NCBI GenBank assembly: GCA_958295975.1
Contig: OY282446.1
Span: 1,775,289 to 1,839,288, forward strand
DNA: 64,000 bases
Reading direction: 5' to 3'
Source: Tepidiformaceae bacterium
GTDB taxonomy: Bacteria; Chloroflexota; Dehalococcoidia; Tepidiformales; Tepidiformaceae
The translations under genes and the position numbers were made by a program. Below are positions 11,990-20,453 of this stretch, piece after piece. Under the pieces are notes generated by a model. The model made no database searches and was not told where the DNA came from. It worked only from the letters and a program-made list of their open reading frames with translations. Each line of letters opens with the position of its first letter. The first letter of the stretch is position 1.

Positions 11990-12814
11990 ATGCTGCTCTT
12001 CAGCCGCTACACCTACTGGGCCGGGGCCATGGTGGCGCTCGCCGTGGCGCTCGCCGTGGCCGGGCGCGCGGGCGCGCTCGACCCCGTGCAGGGCCTCTTC
12101 CTGCGCGTCTCCGCCCCCGTCGAGGGCGGCTTCGGCGCCGCCTTCGGCCCCGTCGCGCGCTTCTTCGACGACGTGGCCGACCTCGGCCGCCTGCGCTCGG
12201 AGAACCGCCGCCTGCTGGGCGAGAACGAGACCCTCCGCAACGAGAACGCCGCCCTGCGCGGCGACGTGCGCCGCCTCGGCGAACTGGAGGAGGCGCTCGG
12301 CATCGTCGCCGCCGATCCTTCCGCCGAGCGCCTGCCCGCGGGCGTGCTCAGCCGCATCCGCGGGCCGCTCACGCGCGAGCTGCGCATCGACAAGGGCTCC
12401 GGCGACGGCGTGCGCGAGGGCAACCCCGTGCTCTCCGTGCGCGGCACCCTCATCGGCACGGTCACGCGCGCGCTGCCGGGGGCCTCCTTCGTGCGCCTCG
12501 TGGCCGACAGCCGCAGCAGCGTGGCCGCGCAGGTGCTCGGCGCCCCCGCCGACGGCGTGGTGCGGGGCGACGGCGCCAGCCTCGCCTTCGACCTGGCCGA
12601 GGGCGACGTGAACGCGGGCGACGCCATCGTCACCTCCGGCCTCGGCGGCGCCTATCCGCCCGACATCCCCATCGGCGAGGTGGTCGAGGTGCTCGGCGAC
12701 GTCCAGGACCCCTTCCCCACCGTGCGCCTGGAGACGGCGGTGCGCATCGCCGCCACGCGCACCGTGCTCGTCATGATCAGCTTCGTGCCCGAACGCTTCG
12801 GGCTGGGCGACTGA
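11990..12814 (+). CDS. mreC: rod shape-determining protein MreC
   Basis: A 274-residue scaffold linking MreB to the periplasmic elongation enzymes. One N-terminal membrane segment (about 11-29), a coiled coil rich in Leu/Glu/Asn (about 65-105), then the double beta-barrel domain with the typical VTSGLGGAYPPDIPIGEV stretch (about 222-240). The stop overlaps the mreD ATG (ATGA type). Confidence 0.94.
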   Translation: MLLFSRYTYWAGAMVALAVALAVAGRAGALDPVQGLFLRVSAPVEGGFGAAFGPVARFFDDVADLGRLRSENRRLLGENETLRNENAALRGDVRRLGELEEALGIVAADPSAERLPAGVLSRIRGPLTRELRIDKGSGDGVREGNPVLSVRGTLIGTVTRALPGASFVRLVADSRSSVAAQVLGAPADGVVRGDGASLAFDLAEGDVNAGDAIVTSGLGGAYPPDIPIGEVVEVLGDVQDPFPTVRLETAVRIAATRTVLVMISFVPERFGLGD

Positions 12815-13329
12815 TGCGCGCCGCGCTGGTCGCGCTGCTGATCCTGGCGACGGTCGCCGCGCAGGCCGCGGTCGCGCCGCTCTTCCCCGTGGCGGGCGCG
12901 GTCGTCGACCTGCCGCTCGTGCTGCTGGCGCTGCTGGCGGCCTTCGCGGGGCCGCTGGCGGCGATGGCGGCGCTGCCCGCGCTGGCGCTGTGCGCGGGCT
13001 TCGCCCTCAACGTGGGGCCGGAATGGCTGATCGCCGCCTGGCTGCCCCTGCTGCCCGCCGCCGCCTGGCTCCAGCGCCTGCGCGGGGGCGCGCGCCCGTC
13101 CGCCGTCCCGACCCTCGCGGCGGCGCTGGCGGCGGGCCTCTGGGCGCGCGCGCTGCTCGCGGGCGTGGCCGTCTCCGCCGGGGCCGCGCCCTCCCCCGTG
13201 GCGCTGCTCACGGACCTGCTCCTGCCGGGGATGCTGCTCGACGGGGCGGCCCTCGCCGCTGCCTGGCTCGCGTGCCGCGCGCTGGGCCGCGAGGCGCGCT
13301 CCCTCGAACCGGATCGGCGGGGGATCTGA
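12814..13329 (+). CDS. mreD: rod shape-determining membrane protein MreD
   Basis: A 171-residue, very hydrophobic protein with about five membrane segments, starting directly on the mreC stop. Length, hydrophobicity and position between mreC and the PBP2 gene identify it; MreD has few invariant residues. It belongs to the elongasome in the cytoplasmic membrane. Confidence 0.85.
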   Translation: MRAALVALLILATVAAQAAVAPLFPVAGAVVDLPLVLLALLAAFAGPLAAMAALPALALCAGFALNVGPEWLIAAWLPLLPAAAWLQRLRGGARPSAVPTLAAALAAGLWARALLAGVAVSAGAAPSPVALLTDLLLPGMLLDGAALAAAWLACRALGREARSLEPDRRGI

Positions 13330-13332
13330 GCC

Positions 13333-15243
13333 GTGCGCCGCTTCCGCTTCCGCCCCGAACGCCGCGTCGATCCCGGCCTGAGCCGCAACCGCCCCCACGG
13401 CAACGTGGCCGTGCTGCGCGTCGCCGTCATCGTCCTGTTCGCCGCGCTGGGCCTGCGGCTGGCGCAGATGCAGCTGGTGGACGGCGCGGAGTACGCCGCC
13501 CGCTCCGAACGGAACCGCATCATCGTCGAAAGCATCGCCCCCGTGCGCGGCCTCATCTTCGATCGCAACGGGGAGACGCTGGTCGAGAACGCGGGCGCCT
13601 TCGCCGCCATGATCACGCCCGCGCTGCTGCCCGACCGCGCCGCCGACCGCTACCGCCTCTACCTCTACCTGGAGGACCTGCTGGACGTGCCCGCGCTCGA
13701 AATCCAGGACGCCGTGGCGGCGGCGGAGGCCAGCGGCGGCGTCTCCCTCGCCGTCGCGCGCGCGCTCGACCGCACGACCGCGCTGCTGCTGGAGCAGGCC
13801 GCCGCCGACCTGCCCGGCGTCAGCCTCGCGGTCGAGACGGCGCGCTCCTACGTGGCCGGGCCCGAGTTCAGCCACATCCTCGGCTACGTGGGGGCGCAGT
13901 CGCCGGAGGAGTGGGACGTGCTGCGCGACGAGGGCTACGCCTTCAACGAATCCGTCGGGAAGGTCGGCGTGGAGGCGCGCTACGAGGCCAGCCTGCGGGG
14001 CACGCCCGGCCGCGCCGTCGTCGAGATCGACGCGCAGGGCGAGCTGGTCGCCACCCTCGAACGGCGCGAGCCCGCGCCGGGCCGCGGCCTGCGCCTCTCC
14101 ATCGACGCCGGGCTGCAGCGCTACGTCCACCAGCTGCTGGCGGACACCATGGGCGAGGCCCGCACCGCCGCCGCCGTGGTCATGAGCCCCCAGACGGGCG
14201 AGGTGTACGCCCTCGTCTCCGTGCCCACCTACGACAACAACATCTTCTCGCTGGCCGATCCGGGCGACGCCTACCGGCGGCTGCTCGACGATCCCCGCCT
14301 GCCCCTCCTGCACCGCGCCCTGAGCCCGGCCGCGCCCGGCTCGACCTTCAAGCTCGTGACCGCCGCCGCCGCGCTGGAGGAGGGGACGATCACGCCCGCC
14401 ACGCGCCGCACGATCGACAGCAACGTGCTCGAATTCATCGGCGAGGACGGCCAGCCCTACTACTTCTACGACTGGCGCGCGCACGGCGAGCTCGACCTCA
14501 CCGGGGCCATCGCCTGGTCCTCCAACATCTACTTCTACATGGCCTCCTGCGGCATTCCCCAGGAAGGCATCCGCGGCCTCGGCGACGGCCCCGAGCAGTC
14601 CGCCGTGGTGCTCGGCTACTACGCCCGCAGCTTCGGGCTGGGGCAGGTCACGGGCCTCGACATCACGGGCACGGAGTTCCCCGGCACGGTCCCCGGCCCG
14701 GAGTGGAAGCGCCGCAGCCGCGGCGGCGATTCCTTCACCGACGAGGACCGCGAGTGGTATCTGGCCGACACCTGCTTCATGGGCATCGGGCAGGGCGACG
14801 TGACGGCCACGCCCCTGCAGATCGCCGCCGTCACCGCCGCCATCGCCAACGGGGGCCGCCTGCCGAAGCCCCGCGTGCTGCGCGAGATCGTGGACGCCGC
14901 GGGCGAGACCGTGGAGGCCGCGGAACCCTCGTGGGAGACGCTGCCGGTGGACCCGCGCCACCTGGCCGTCATCCGCCGCGGGATGCGCCAGTCGGTGGTC
15001 GATGGCGCCGCCCTCCGCGCCGGCCTGCGCAACGTGGCCGTGGCGGGCAAGACGGGCACGGCGGAGTTCGTCGATCCCGACGACGGCGAGACGAAGGAGC
15101 ACGCCTGGTTCACCGGCTTCGCGCCCTATGCGAACCCCGAGGTGGTGGTCACCGTGTTCTACGACCTCGGCGTGGGCGGGGAGAAGGCCGCGCCCGTGGC
15201 CGCCGACATCATCGCCTACTTCCTCGAGCGGGCGGCGCCGTGA
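13333..15243 (+). CDS. mrdA: penicillin-binding protein 2, elongation transpeptidase
   Basis: A 636-residue peptidoglycan transpeptidase partnered with RodA. N-terminal cytoplasmic stretch, one membrane helix (about 27-45), the dimerisation domain starting RGLIFDRNGE (about 73), and the transpeptidase domain. Its three active-site motifs are SxxK (S337-TFK340), SSN (396-398) and KTGT (573-576). GTG start at 13333, just after the mreD stop. The C-terminus overlaps the rodA GTG. Confidence 0.97.
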   Translation: MRRFRFRPERRVDPGLSRNRPHGNVAVLRVAVIVLFAALGLRLAQMQLVDGAEYAARSERNRIIVESIAPVRGLIFDRNGETLVENAGAFAAMITPALLPDRAADRYRLYLYLEDLLDVPALEIQDAVAAAEASGGVSLAVARALDRTTALLLEQAAADLPGVSLAVETARSYVAGPEFSHILGYVGAQSPEEWDVLRDEGYAFNESVGKVGVEARYEASLRGTPGRAVVEIDAQGELVATLERREPAPGRGLRLSIDAGLQRYVHQLLADTMGEARTAAAVVMSPQTGEVYALVSVPTYDNNIFSLADPGDAYRRLLDDPRLPLLHRALSPAAPGSTFKLVTAAAALEEGTITPATRRTIDSNVLEFIGEDGQPYYFYDWRAHGELDLTGAIAWSSNIYFYMASCGIPQEGIRGLGDGPEQSAVVLGYYARSFGLGQVTGLDITGTEFPGTVPGPEWKRRSRGGDSFTDEDREWYLADTCFMGIGQGDVTATPLQIAAVTAAIANGGRLPKPRVLREIVDAAGETVEAAEPSWETLPVDPRHLAVIRRGMRQSVVDGAALRAGLRNVAVAGKTGTAEFVDPDDGETKEHAWFTGFAPYANPEVVVTVFYDLGVGGEKAAPVAADIIAYFLERAAP

Positions 15244-16376
15244 CCGTCTTCCGCGGCCAGCCGTCCCTGCGCGCCTGGGCCCGCTTCGACGCCCTGCTGG
15301 CCTTCGCCGCGCTGGCGCTCGTGGCCTGCGGGCTGGCGCTGATCCACAGCGGCAGCCTGCGCTCCTACGACGGCCCGCTCGCCAGCCTCGCCAATCCCGT
15401 GGCGCGGCAGGCGCTCTTCGCGGTGGTGGCCGTGGGCGGCATGATCGCCATCTCGCGCCTCGACTACCACCTCTTCCTGCACTACGCCTGGTGGCTCTAC
15501 GGGGCGGCCATCGTGCTGCTGCTGGCGCTCATCCCGCTGGGCCAGACGGAGTTCGGCTCGACGCGCTGGTTCGCCTTCGGCCCGGTCCAGTTCCAGCCCT
15601 CCGAGTTCGCCAAGATCGCGGTCGTGCTGGCGATGGCGCGCTACCTCGCCGGGCAGGGCGGCGATGCCCGCTCCCTGCGCGCGCTGGGCGGAACCTTCGC
15701 CATCGTCGCGCCCGTGCTCCTGCTCGTCTTCATCCAGCCCGACCTCGGCACGAGCGTCGTCTTCGCCTCCATCTGGCTCGGCATGGTCGTGGTGGCGGGC
15801 GTCCGGCGCCGCCACCTGCTCGTCCTCGGAACCTTCTTCCTCGCCGTCCTGCCCTTCGTCTGGACCTTCACCGTGGCCGACTACCAGATCGAGCGCATCT
15901 CCGTGCTGTTCAACGCCGAGGAGGACCCGCTGGACGCGGGCTACAACCCTATCCAGTCGCAGATCGCCGTGGGCTCCGGCCAGCTGCTGGGCAAGGGGCT
16001 CACCAACGGCGAGCAGACGCAGCTCGATTTCCTCAAGGTGAAGACCCGGGACTTCATCTTCAGCGTGCTCGGCGAGGAGCTGGGGTTCGTGGGCGCGATG
16101 GCGCTCTTCGCGCTCTTCATCCTGCTGCTCATGCGGGGCATCCGCGCGGCCCAGATCGCGGGCGACGTACCCGGCCAGCTGGTGGCCGCGGGCGTGGTCG
16201 TCACCATCCTCATGCAGGCCGTCATCAACATCGCCGTCAACCTCAGCGTCTTCCCCGTGACGGGCCTGCCCCTGCCCTTCGTCAGCCAGGGCGGCAGCTC
16301 GCTCCTCACCCTCTTCCTCGCCCTCGGCATCGTCCAGAGCATCGTCATGCGCCACCGCTCCTACCGGCAGGTATAG
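15240..16376 (+). CDS. rodA: peptidoglycan glycosyltransferase RodA (SEDS)
   Basis: A 378-residue polytopic membrane protein that polymerises lipid II during elongation. About ten membrane segments. SEDS landmarks: FGPVQFQPSEFAKIA (about 118-132), FIQPDLGTS, and the C-terminal GLPLPFVSQGGSSLL. The GTG at 15240 overlaps the mrdA stop; last gene of the operon. A TATAGT at 16372-16377 overlaps its stop and may drive the next gene. Confidence 0.96.
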   Translation: MTVFRGQPSLRAWARFDALLAFAALALVACGLALIHSGSLRSYDGPLASLANPVARQALFAVVAVGGMIAISRLDYHLFLHYAWWLYGAAIVLLLALIPLGQTEFGSTRWFAFGPVQFQPSEFAKIAVVLAMARYLAGQGGDARSLRALGGTFAIVAPVLLLVFIQPDLGTSVVFASIWLGMVVVAGVRRRHLLVLGTFFLAVLPFVWTFTVADYQIERISVLFNAEEDPLDAGYNPIQSQIAVGSGQLLGKGLTNGEQTQLDFLKVKTRDFIFSVLGEELGFVGAMALFALFILLLMRGIRAAQIAGDVPGQLVAAGVVVTILMQAVINIAVNLSVFPVTGLPLPFVSQGGSSLLTLFLALGIVQSIVMRHRSYRQV

Positions 16377-16402
16377 TCGCGAGCGACGAGTTGTGAGTGG
16401 CG

Positions 16403-16445
16403 GGTGGTTGGCGCAGTCACCGACCACCGGCCACCGCCACCGGCA
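16403..16445 (+). repeat. short relative of the downstream heptad repeat
   Basis: AGTCACC-GACCACC-GGCCACC (16415-16435) matches the 7-bp units found after the next gene. The bases just before it (GTGGCGGGTGGTTGG) resemble the same unit on the opposite strand, so the two parts could pair as a hairpin. It lies in the leader of the cyclase gene. Confidence 0.5.
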
Positions 16446-16456
16446 CGGAGGCCCCC

Positions 16457-17386
16457 ATGCCCGAGCCGCCCACCGAAGCCGAGGTGCTCGGCTACTTCGA
16501 CACGCTCTCCAACTGGAACCGCTGGGGCGAGGACGACGAGCTCGGCGCGCTCAACCACATCACGCCCGACGCGCGCCGCGCCGCCGCCGCCCTCGTGCGC
16601 GAGGGCGTCTCCGTCTCCTGCGCCTGGGACATCGAGACCGCGCCCCGCGCGGACCAGCTGTTCGGCGCCCCCCGGCGCTACATGCTGGCCACCGGCCGCG
16701 ACCCGCTCGCCATGGGGCGCGGCGGCGCCGCCGTCGAGGTCGCGAGCTTCGCCTTCCACGGCGTCACCGTCACCCACCTCGACGGGCTCAGCCACATCTT
16801 CTGGGATGGCCGCATGTACAACGGCAAGCCCGCCGATCTCGTCACCTCCGCCGAGGGCGCGCGCCACCACGCCGTCACCGCCTTCCGCGACGGCATCGTC
16901 ACGCGCGGCGTGCTCATGGACGTGCCCGCGCTCGACGGACGCCCCTGGCTCGACGCGGGCGAGGGCGTCTTCCCCGAGCACCTCGAAGCCGCCGAGGCGC
17001 GGCAGGGCGTGCGCGTGCGCGCGGGCGACGTGGTGCTCCTGCGCACGGGCAAGGGCCGCCTCCTGCGCGAGGAGCCGGAGCGCCCGCCGCGCTCCGCCGG
17101 CGGCTGGCACGCGGCCTCGCTCCCCTGGCTGCACGAGCGCGGGGCCGCCGTCATCGGCGCGGACACCGCGCAGGAGGCGGGCGGCCCCGGCTACGACGCC
17201 CTGCCCATGCCCGTGCACTTCATCGCCATCGCCGCCATGGGCCTGCCCCTCATCGACAACTGCGACCTGGAGGCGCTGGCGGAGACCTGCGAGCGGCTCA
17301 ACCGCTGGGAGTTCTTCCTCTGCATCCAGCCCCTGCGCCTGCAGGGCGGCACGGGCGGCGCCGTCAACCCGATCGCGGTCTTCTGA
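16457..17386 (+). CDS. cyclase family protein (kynurenine formamidase-like metal hydrolase)
   Basis: A 309-residue member of the cyclase family (PF04199), metal-dependent amidohydrolases that include arylformamidase. The metal motif HGVTVTHLDGLSHIFWDG (about 112-129) gives the expected HxD-type ligands; later GADTAQEAGG and PVHFIAI fit the family. The ATG at 16457 has a GGAGG site about 5 bases upstream. Substrate unknown. Flanked on both sides by copies of a 7-bp repeat. Confidence 0.85.
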   Translation: MPEPPTEAEVLGYFDTLSNWNRWGEDDELGALNHITPDARRAAAALVREGVSVSCAWDIETAPRADQLFGAPRRYMLATGRDPLAMGRGGAAVEVASFAFHGVTVTHLDGLSHIFWDGRMYNGKPADLVTSAEGARHHAVTAFRDGIVTRGVLMDVPALDGRPWLDAGEGVFPEHLEAAEARQGVRVRAGDVVLLRTGKGRLLREEPERPPRSAGGWHAASLPWLHERGAAVIGADTAQEAGGPGYDALPMPVHFIAIAAMGLPLIDNCDLEALAETCERLNRWEFFLCIQPLRLQGGTGGAVNPIAVF

Positions 17387-17468
17387 TCACCGATCACCGA
17401 TCACCAACCACCGATCACTGACCACCGGCCACTGACCACCGGCCACCGGCCACCGATCACCGGCCACT
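17385..17468. repeat. 12-unit degenerate heptad tandem repeat (GRYCACY)
   Basis: Exactly twelve consecutive 7-bp units, starting inside the TGA stop of the cyclase gene and ending just before the tRNA-Gln 3' end. Units include GATCACC (four times), GGCCACC, GACCACC, GGCCACT and GATCACT. The central CAC is invariant. Function unknown. Confidence 0.85.
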
Positions 17469-17473
17469 GGGAC

Positions 17474-17544
17474 TTGCCGGGCAGGGATTCGAACCCCGAC
17501 CAGGGGCTTCAAAGGCCCGTGTGCTACCGTTACACCACCCGGCA
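17474..17544 (-). tRNA. tRNA-Gln (anticodon UUG)
   Basis: The minus strand folds into a complete cloverleaf of 71 nt. Acceptor TGCCGGG/CCCGGCA; D arm GTG/CAC; anticodon stem with loop CTTTGAA (UUG; one C-C mismatch at the stem base); T arm with loop TTCGAAT. The discriminator is A and CCA is not encoded. Confidence 0.93.
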
Positions 17545-17573
17545 GTGCCGATGCGCCCTCCGCTGGCGGGCGT

Positions 17574-17662
17574 TGGTGCCGAAGGCCGGACTCGAACCGG
17601 CACGGGCCTTGGGGCCCAACGGTTTTTGAGACCATCGCGTCTGCCAATTCCGCCACTTCGGC
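17574..17662 (-). tRNA. tRNA-Leu (anticodon CAA)
   Basis: Minus-strand cloverleaf with the long variable arm of a class II tRNA. Acceptor GCCGAAG/CTTCGGC, anticodon loop CTCAAAA (CAA), T loop TTCGAGT. The 3' CCA is encoded (17574-17576). Confidence 0.94.
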
Positions 17663-17727
17663 CTGTGGCGACGGTAGCCCCGCAGGCCGCGCGCGGTCAA
17701 GGCGAACGGCCAAAAGGAAGGTTCACG

Positions 17728-18708
17728 ATGCGCGAAATCGGCTCCCTGACGAGCGTCCCCATCCGCGAGGTGTGGCCCAACGAGGCCGCCGACCTCACGC
17801 CGTGGCTCGCCGAGAACCCCGGCCTCCTCGGTGACGAGCTGGGGATGGATCTTGAACTCGAAGGCAAGGAGGTTCCGGTCGGGCCGTTCAGCGCCGACCT
17901 CCTCTTCCGCGCCCGCGATGCGAATGCGCTGGTCGTCGTCGAGAACATGATGGGGTCCACCGACCACGACCACCTCGGCAAGGTGATCACCTACGCATCG
18001 GGACTTGAGGTGGCTCAAGAGGAAGGGATGGAGGCCACCTACGCAGTGCTTCTTGCGGAGCACTTTCGCCCGGAGCACCGCACCGTGCTCCAGTGGCTGA
18101 ATACGCACACGACGGATGCTGTGGGCTTCTTCGGAATTGAAATCGAGGCATGGCGTATTGGCGATTCTCCTCCTGCGCCGAGGCTCAGCGTCATCGCCCG
18201 ACCCGATGAATGGGCTCGGCAAGTCCGGAGGGAGATAGGACCACGAGACACTGAGGCGGCTCAGCGCTACCGTGAGTTCTGGGGAGAATTCCTTCGTGGA
18301 TTTCAAGAGGCGTATCCGGGATGGAGTCGTAGCAAGAAACCCAGTCCTAATCACTGGATGCGTTTTCCGGCTGGCAGGACAGGCACGTTTTACTCTGTTT
18401 CTCGTTCTTGGAGAGACGACCATTATGGCTTCCGTGTGGAGTTGTCTGTGGACCTCTCCGATCGTGAAGAAGCGGACCGTGTCTACCATGGCCTCGTCGA
18501 GCGACGTTCTGAAGTCGAAGCGCGGTTCGGTGAGAGCCTCACGTGGGATGAGACTGAGGGCCGCAGGGTGCGACGAATCTATGCTTGGGATCCGTCTGGC
18601 GCTTTCGCTATCGAGGACCGCGACCGCTGGCCCGAGGTCCGCGAGTGGGCCATCAAGCGCCTCGGCGACCTGCGCGACGCCATCCAGCCGCATCTCGACG
18701 AGCTGTAG
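17728..18708 (+). CDS. DUF4268 protein with PD-(D/E)XK-like nuclease fold
   Basis: A 326-residue protein. The N-terminal half carries a PD-(D/E)XK-like core: D57 in FSADLLF, E72 in VVVENMMG, and TDHDHLGKVITYASGL (78-93). The C-terminal half (from about 180: YREFWGEFL) matches DUF4268. Such proteins are frequent among mobile and defence genes but have no proven role. The ATG at 17728 has a strong AAGGAAGG site. It lies between tRNA-Leu and tRNA-Gly, and the second half of the gene is more AT-rich than the surroundings, which fits insertion at a tRNA cluster. Confidence 0.8.
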   Translation: MREIGSLTSVPIREVWPNEAADLTPWLAENPGLLGDELGMDLELEGKEVPVGPFSADLLFRARDANALVVVENMMGSTDHDHLGKVITYASGLEVAQEEGMEATYAVLLAEHFRPEHRTVLQWLNTHTTDAVGFFGIEIEAWRIGDSPPAPRLSVIARPDEWARQVRREIGPRDTEAAQRYREFWGEFLRGFQEAYPGWSRSKKPSPNHWMRFPAGRTGTFYSVSRSWRDDHYGFRVELSVDLSDREEADRVYHGLVERRSEVEARFGESLTWDETEGRRVRRIYAWDPSGAFAIEDRDRWPEVREWAIKRLGDLRDAIQPHLDEL

Positions 18709-18727
18709 CGCGCGCGGCGGGGGGCGC

Positions 18728-18802
18728 TGGAGCGGAAGACGAGGGTCGAACTCGCGACCTCCTCCTTGGCAAGGAGGCGCTCTACCACTGAGCTACTTCC
18801 GC
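18728..18802 (-). tRNA. tRNA-Gly (anticodon GCC)
   Basis: Minus-strand cloverleaf. Acceptor GCGGAAG/CTTCCGC, anticodon stem CCTCC/GGAGG with loop TTGCCAA (GCC), T loop TTCGACC, encoded CCA at 18728-18730. Confidence 0.95.
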
Positions 18803-18851
18803 GTGGCGGGCAGTATAGCAGGGCCGCGCCCGCCGCGCGCCAGCCCGGCGG

Positions 18852-19397
18852 CTAGTCCCCCAGCAGGGAGGTGTAGCCGAGCGCGACCACGTCCTCGGCG
18901 TACTGGCTGCGCCAGCCTGGGTCGGGCACGCGCAGGCGGCGCTCGCGGAACCAGCGGTGCAGGGCTAGGTACTCCTCCTCCAGCCGCACGCGCCAGCCGT
19001 CCTCCTCGCGGAACGTCTCCGGGTCCACCTCCTCCAGCCGGCGCGCCATGTCGGCGTACTCGATGCCGTCCTCTTCCTTCCAGTAGGTGGCGAGGTAGTC
19101 GAGCGACTCCTCGAGGTTGCGGCGGCACTCGTCCATCTGCACGCCCATCCAGCCCGCCTCGGTCATGGGCTCGCCGTTGACGCGGTAGCGGCCCGCGCAG
19201 GGCTCGCAGACGACGACCAGCTTGCGCGCGTCGCAGTCGGACTTGTCCTCGCAGTCCTCGCAGCGTTTGGCGAATTCGGCGGCCTCGGGGCTGCGCGTGT
19301 GGCCCACGATCATCTCGTCGCCGATGGCGTCGCAGGCCTGGCAGGCGAGCGTGCCCGCGAGGATTTCGTTGATCGTCTTGTCCCAGTCGACCGGCAT
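18852..19397 (-). CDS. cysteine-rich protein of unknown function, co-transcribed with queD-like gene
   Basis: A 181-residue protein I do not recognise. The first 75 residues carry Cys pairs that could form a zinc site: CQAC (19-22), CEDCEDKSDC (46-55) and CEPC (64-67). The rest is acidic and helical, with many Trp, Tyr and Glu residues and no membrane segment. The ATG at 19397 is used; a GTG at 19406 would overlap the stop of the upstream QueD-like gene (GTGA) and is equally possible. Tight coupling suggests a shared process, but the function is not evident. Confidence 0.75.
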   Translation of the reverse strand: MPVDWDKTINEILAGTLACQACDAIGDEMIVGHTRSPEAAEFAKRCEDCEDKSDCDARKLVVVCEPCAGRYRVNGEPMTEAGWMGVQMDECRRNLEESLDYLATYWKEEDGIEYADMARRLEEVDPETFREEDGWRVRLEEEYLALHRWFRERRLRVPDPGWRSQYAEDVVALGYTSLLGD

Positions 19398-19402
19398 GGC
19401 GC

Positions 19403-19885
19403 TCACCCCACGGTATACCAACCGGCCTGGCCGGGCATTTCCTCGATGCCGACGGTGAGGCGGCGGACGTTGGCCGCGCCGCGTTCGGACAGCGCCGCCC
19501 GCAGCCGTTCGGCGAACCACTCCGCCAGCCGCTCCGCCGTGGTGTTGTCGATGGGCAAGGCGGCCACGTCGGATTTGGGGAAGACGTAGCGGCGCTCCCC
19601 GAAGGAGATTTCCCAGTCGTCTGCGCCCTCGACGATGGTGAGGACGCGGCTCTCGCGCTGGAGCAGGAACTTGTGGTCGAGCTCGTCGGCGATGGCCTTC
19701 GTGAGCCGCTTCAGGTCGCCGAAGTCCCACACCCACGAGTCCTCCGTGAGGTCGCCCTCCACGTCCACGGTCACGTCGTAGTTGTGGCCGTGGAGGGGCT
19801 CGCACTCCCCGAGGAAGGTGGCGAAGTGGGCGGCGGCGAAGCGCAGGCGGTTGCGCTCGACGGTGACGCGGCGGGTGACGGTCAT
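19403..19885 (-). CDS. 6-pyruvoyl-tetrahydropterin synthase / QueD family protein
   Basis: A 160-residue T-fold enzyme acting on dihydroneopterin triphosphate, for queuosine (6-carboxytetrahydropterin) or pterin synthesis. The zinc histidines are in FAAAHF and LHGHNYDVTV (about 32-41), the catalytic Cys in GECEPLHGH (C28), and WVWDFGDLK and ELDHKFL are also family motifs. No other queuosine gene is near, so the exact branch is not settled. A GGAGG lies upstream of the ATG at 19885. Confidence 0.9.
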   Translation of the reverse strand: MTVTRRVTVERNRLRFAAAHFATFLGECEPLHGHNYDVTVDVEGDLTEDSWVWDFGDLKRLTKAIADELDHKFLLQRESRVLTIVEGADDWEISFGERRYVFPKSDVAALPIDNTTAERLAEWFAERLRAALSERGAANVRRLTVGIEEMPGQAGWYTVG

Positions 19886-19940
19886 GGCGCGGCCTCCGGT
19901 CGGGATCGTCGCACGCGCGGCGGGCGGGCGCTCGCGGGGA

Positions 19941-20453
19941 TCAGCCCCGCCCCACCAGCCCGCCCGCGTCCATGGCGAAGAGGCCGTGCATGTCGCGGTC
20001 GATGCGCAGCTGCAGGTAGGCGCGCAGCGCGCGGATGCGCTCCGGCGCCTCCGCCCAGCCCTCGCCGTCGAGCGCGTGCAGGTGGCCCAGCGCCTCCGTC
20101 AGCAGCGCGCTCAGCTCGCGGTACTGGTCGTTGATCCCGGCGAAGGCGGGCAGCGCGGGGAACTCGGGGGCCTCCGCGGCGCGTTCGCCGATGGCGCGGA
20201 GGGCGGCGGCGGCCTCGCCCTCGCCCCCGGCGGCGGCCTCGCCCGTCTCGCGCAGCACGCGCGCCATGCGCCCGCACTCGTCCGCCATCCACTGCTGCTC
20301 CACGGGCAGGCGGCGCTCGACGGAGAGCAGCATCTGCAGCATCTGCCGCACGGTGACGCGCGCGGCGTCGCTCCGCAGTTCGGGGAGCACGTCGCGTTCG
20401 AGGGCCTCGCGGATCAGTTCCAGCACGCGCGCCGAGCTCGGATTGGTGAACAT
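19941..20453 (-). CDS. DUF6285-like protein paired with an APH-type kinase
   Basis: A 170-residue helical protein without membrane segments. Its start (NPSSARVLELIREALERDV) and the LLSVERRLPVEQQW stretch resemble DUF6285, whose genes usually follow an aminoglycoside-phosphotransferase-like gene. That is the case here, with an ATGA overlap. Function unknown; the pair often sits near acyl-CoA metabolism genes. Confidence 0.6.
   Translation of the reverse strand: MFTNPSSARVLELIREALERDVLPELRSDAARVTVRQMLQMLLSVERRLPVEQQWMADECGRMARVLRETGEAAAGGEGEAAAALRAIGERAAEAPEFPALPAFAGINDQYRELSALLTEALGHLHALDGEGWAEAPERIRALRAYLQLRIDRDMHGLFAMDAGGLVGRG

Noticed and set aside
12652-15102. Very long minus-strand open frame (over 800 codons) opposite mreC-mreD-mrdA
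   Set aside because: It is an antisense shadow of recognised genes in GC-rich DNA; the translation is His/Arg/Ala-rich without family motifs.
17385-17468. CRISPR-like array
   Set aside because: The units are 7 bp without spacers; this is a tandem heptad repeat, not repeats separated by unique spacers. No cas genes are near.
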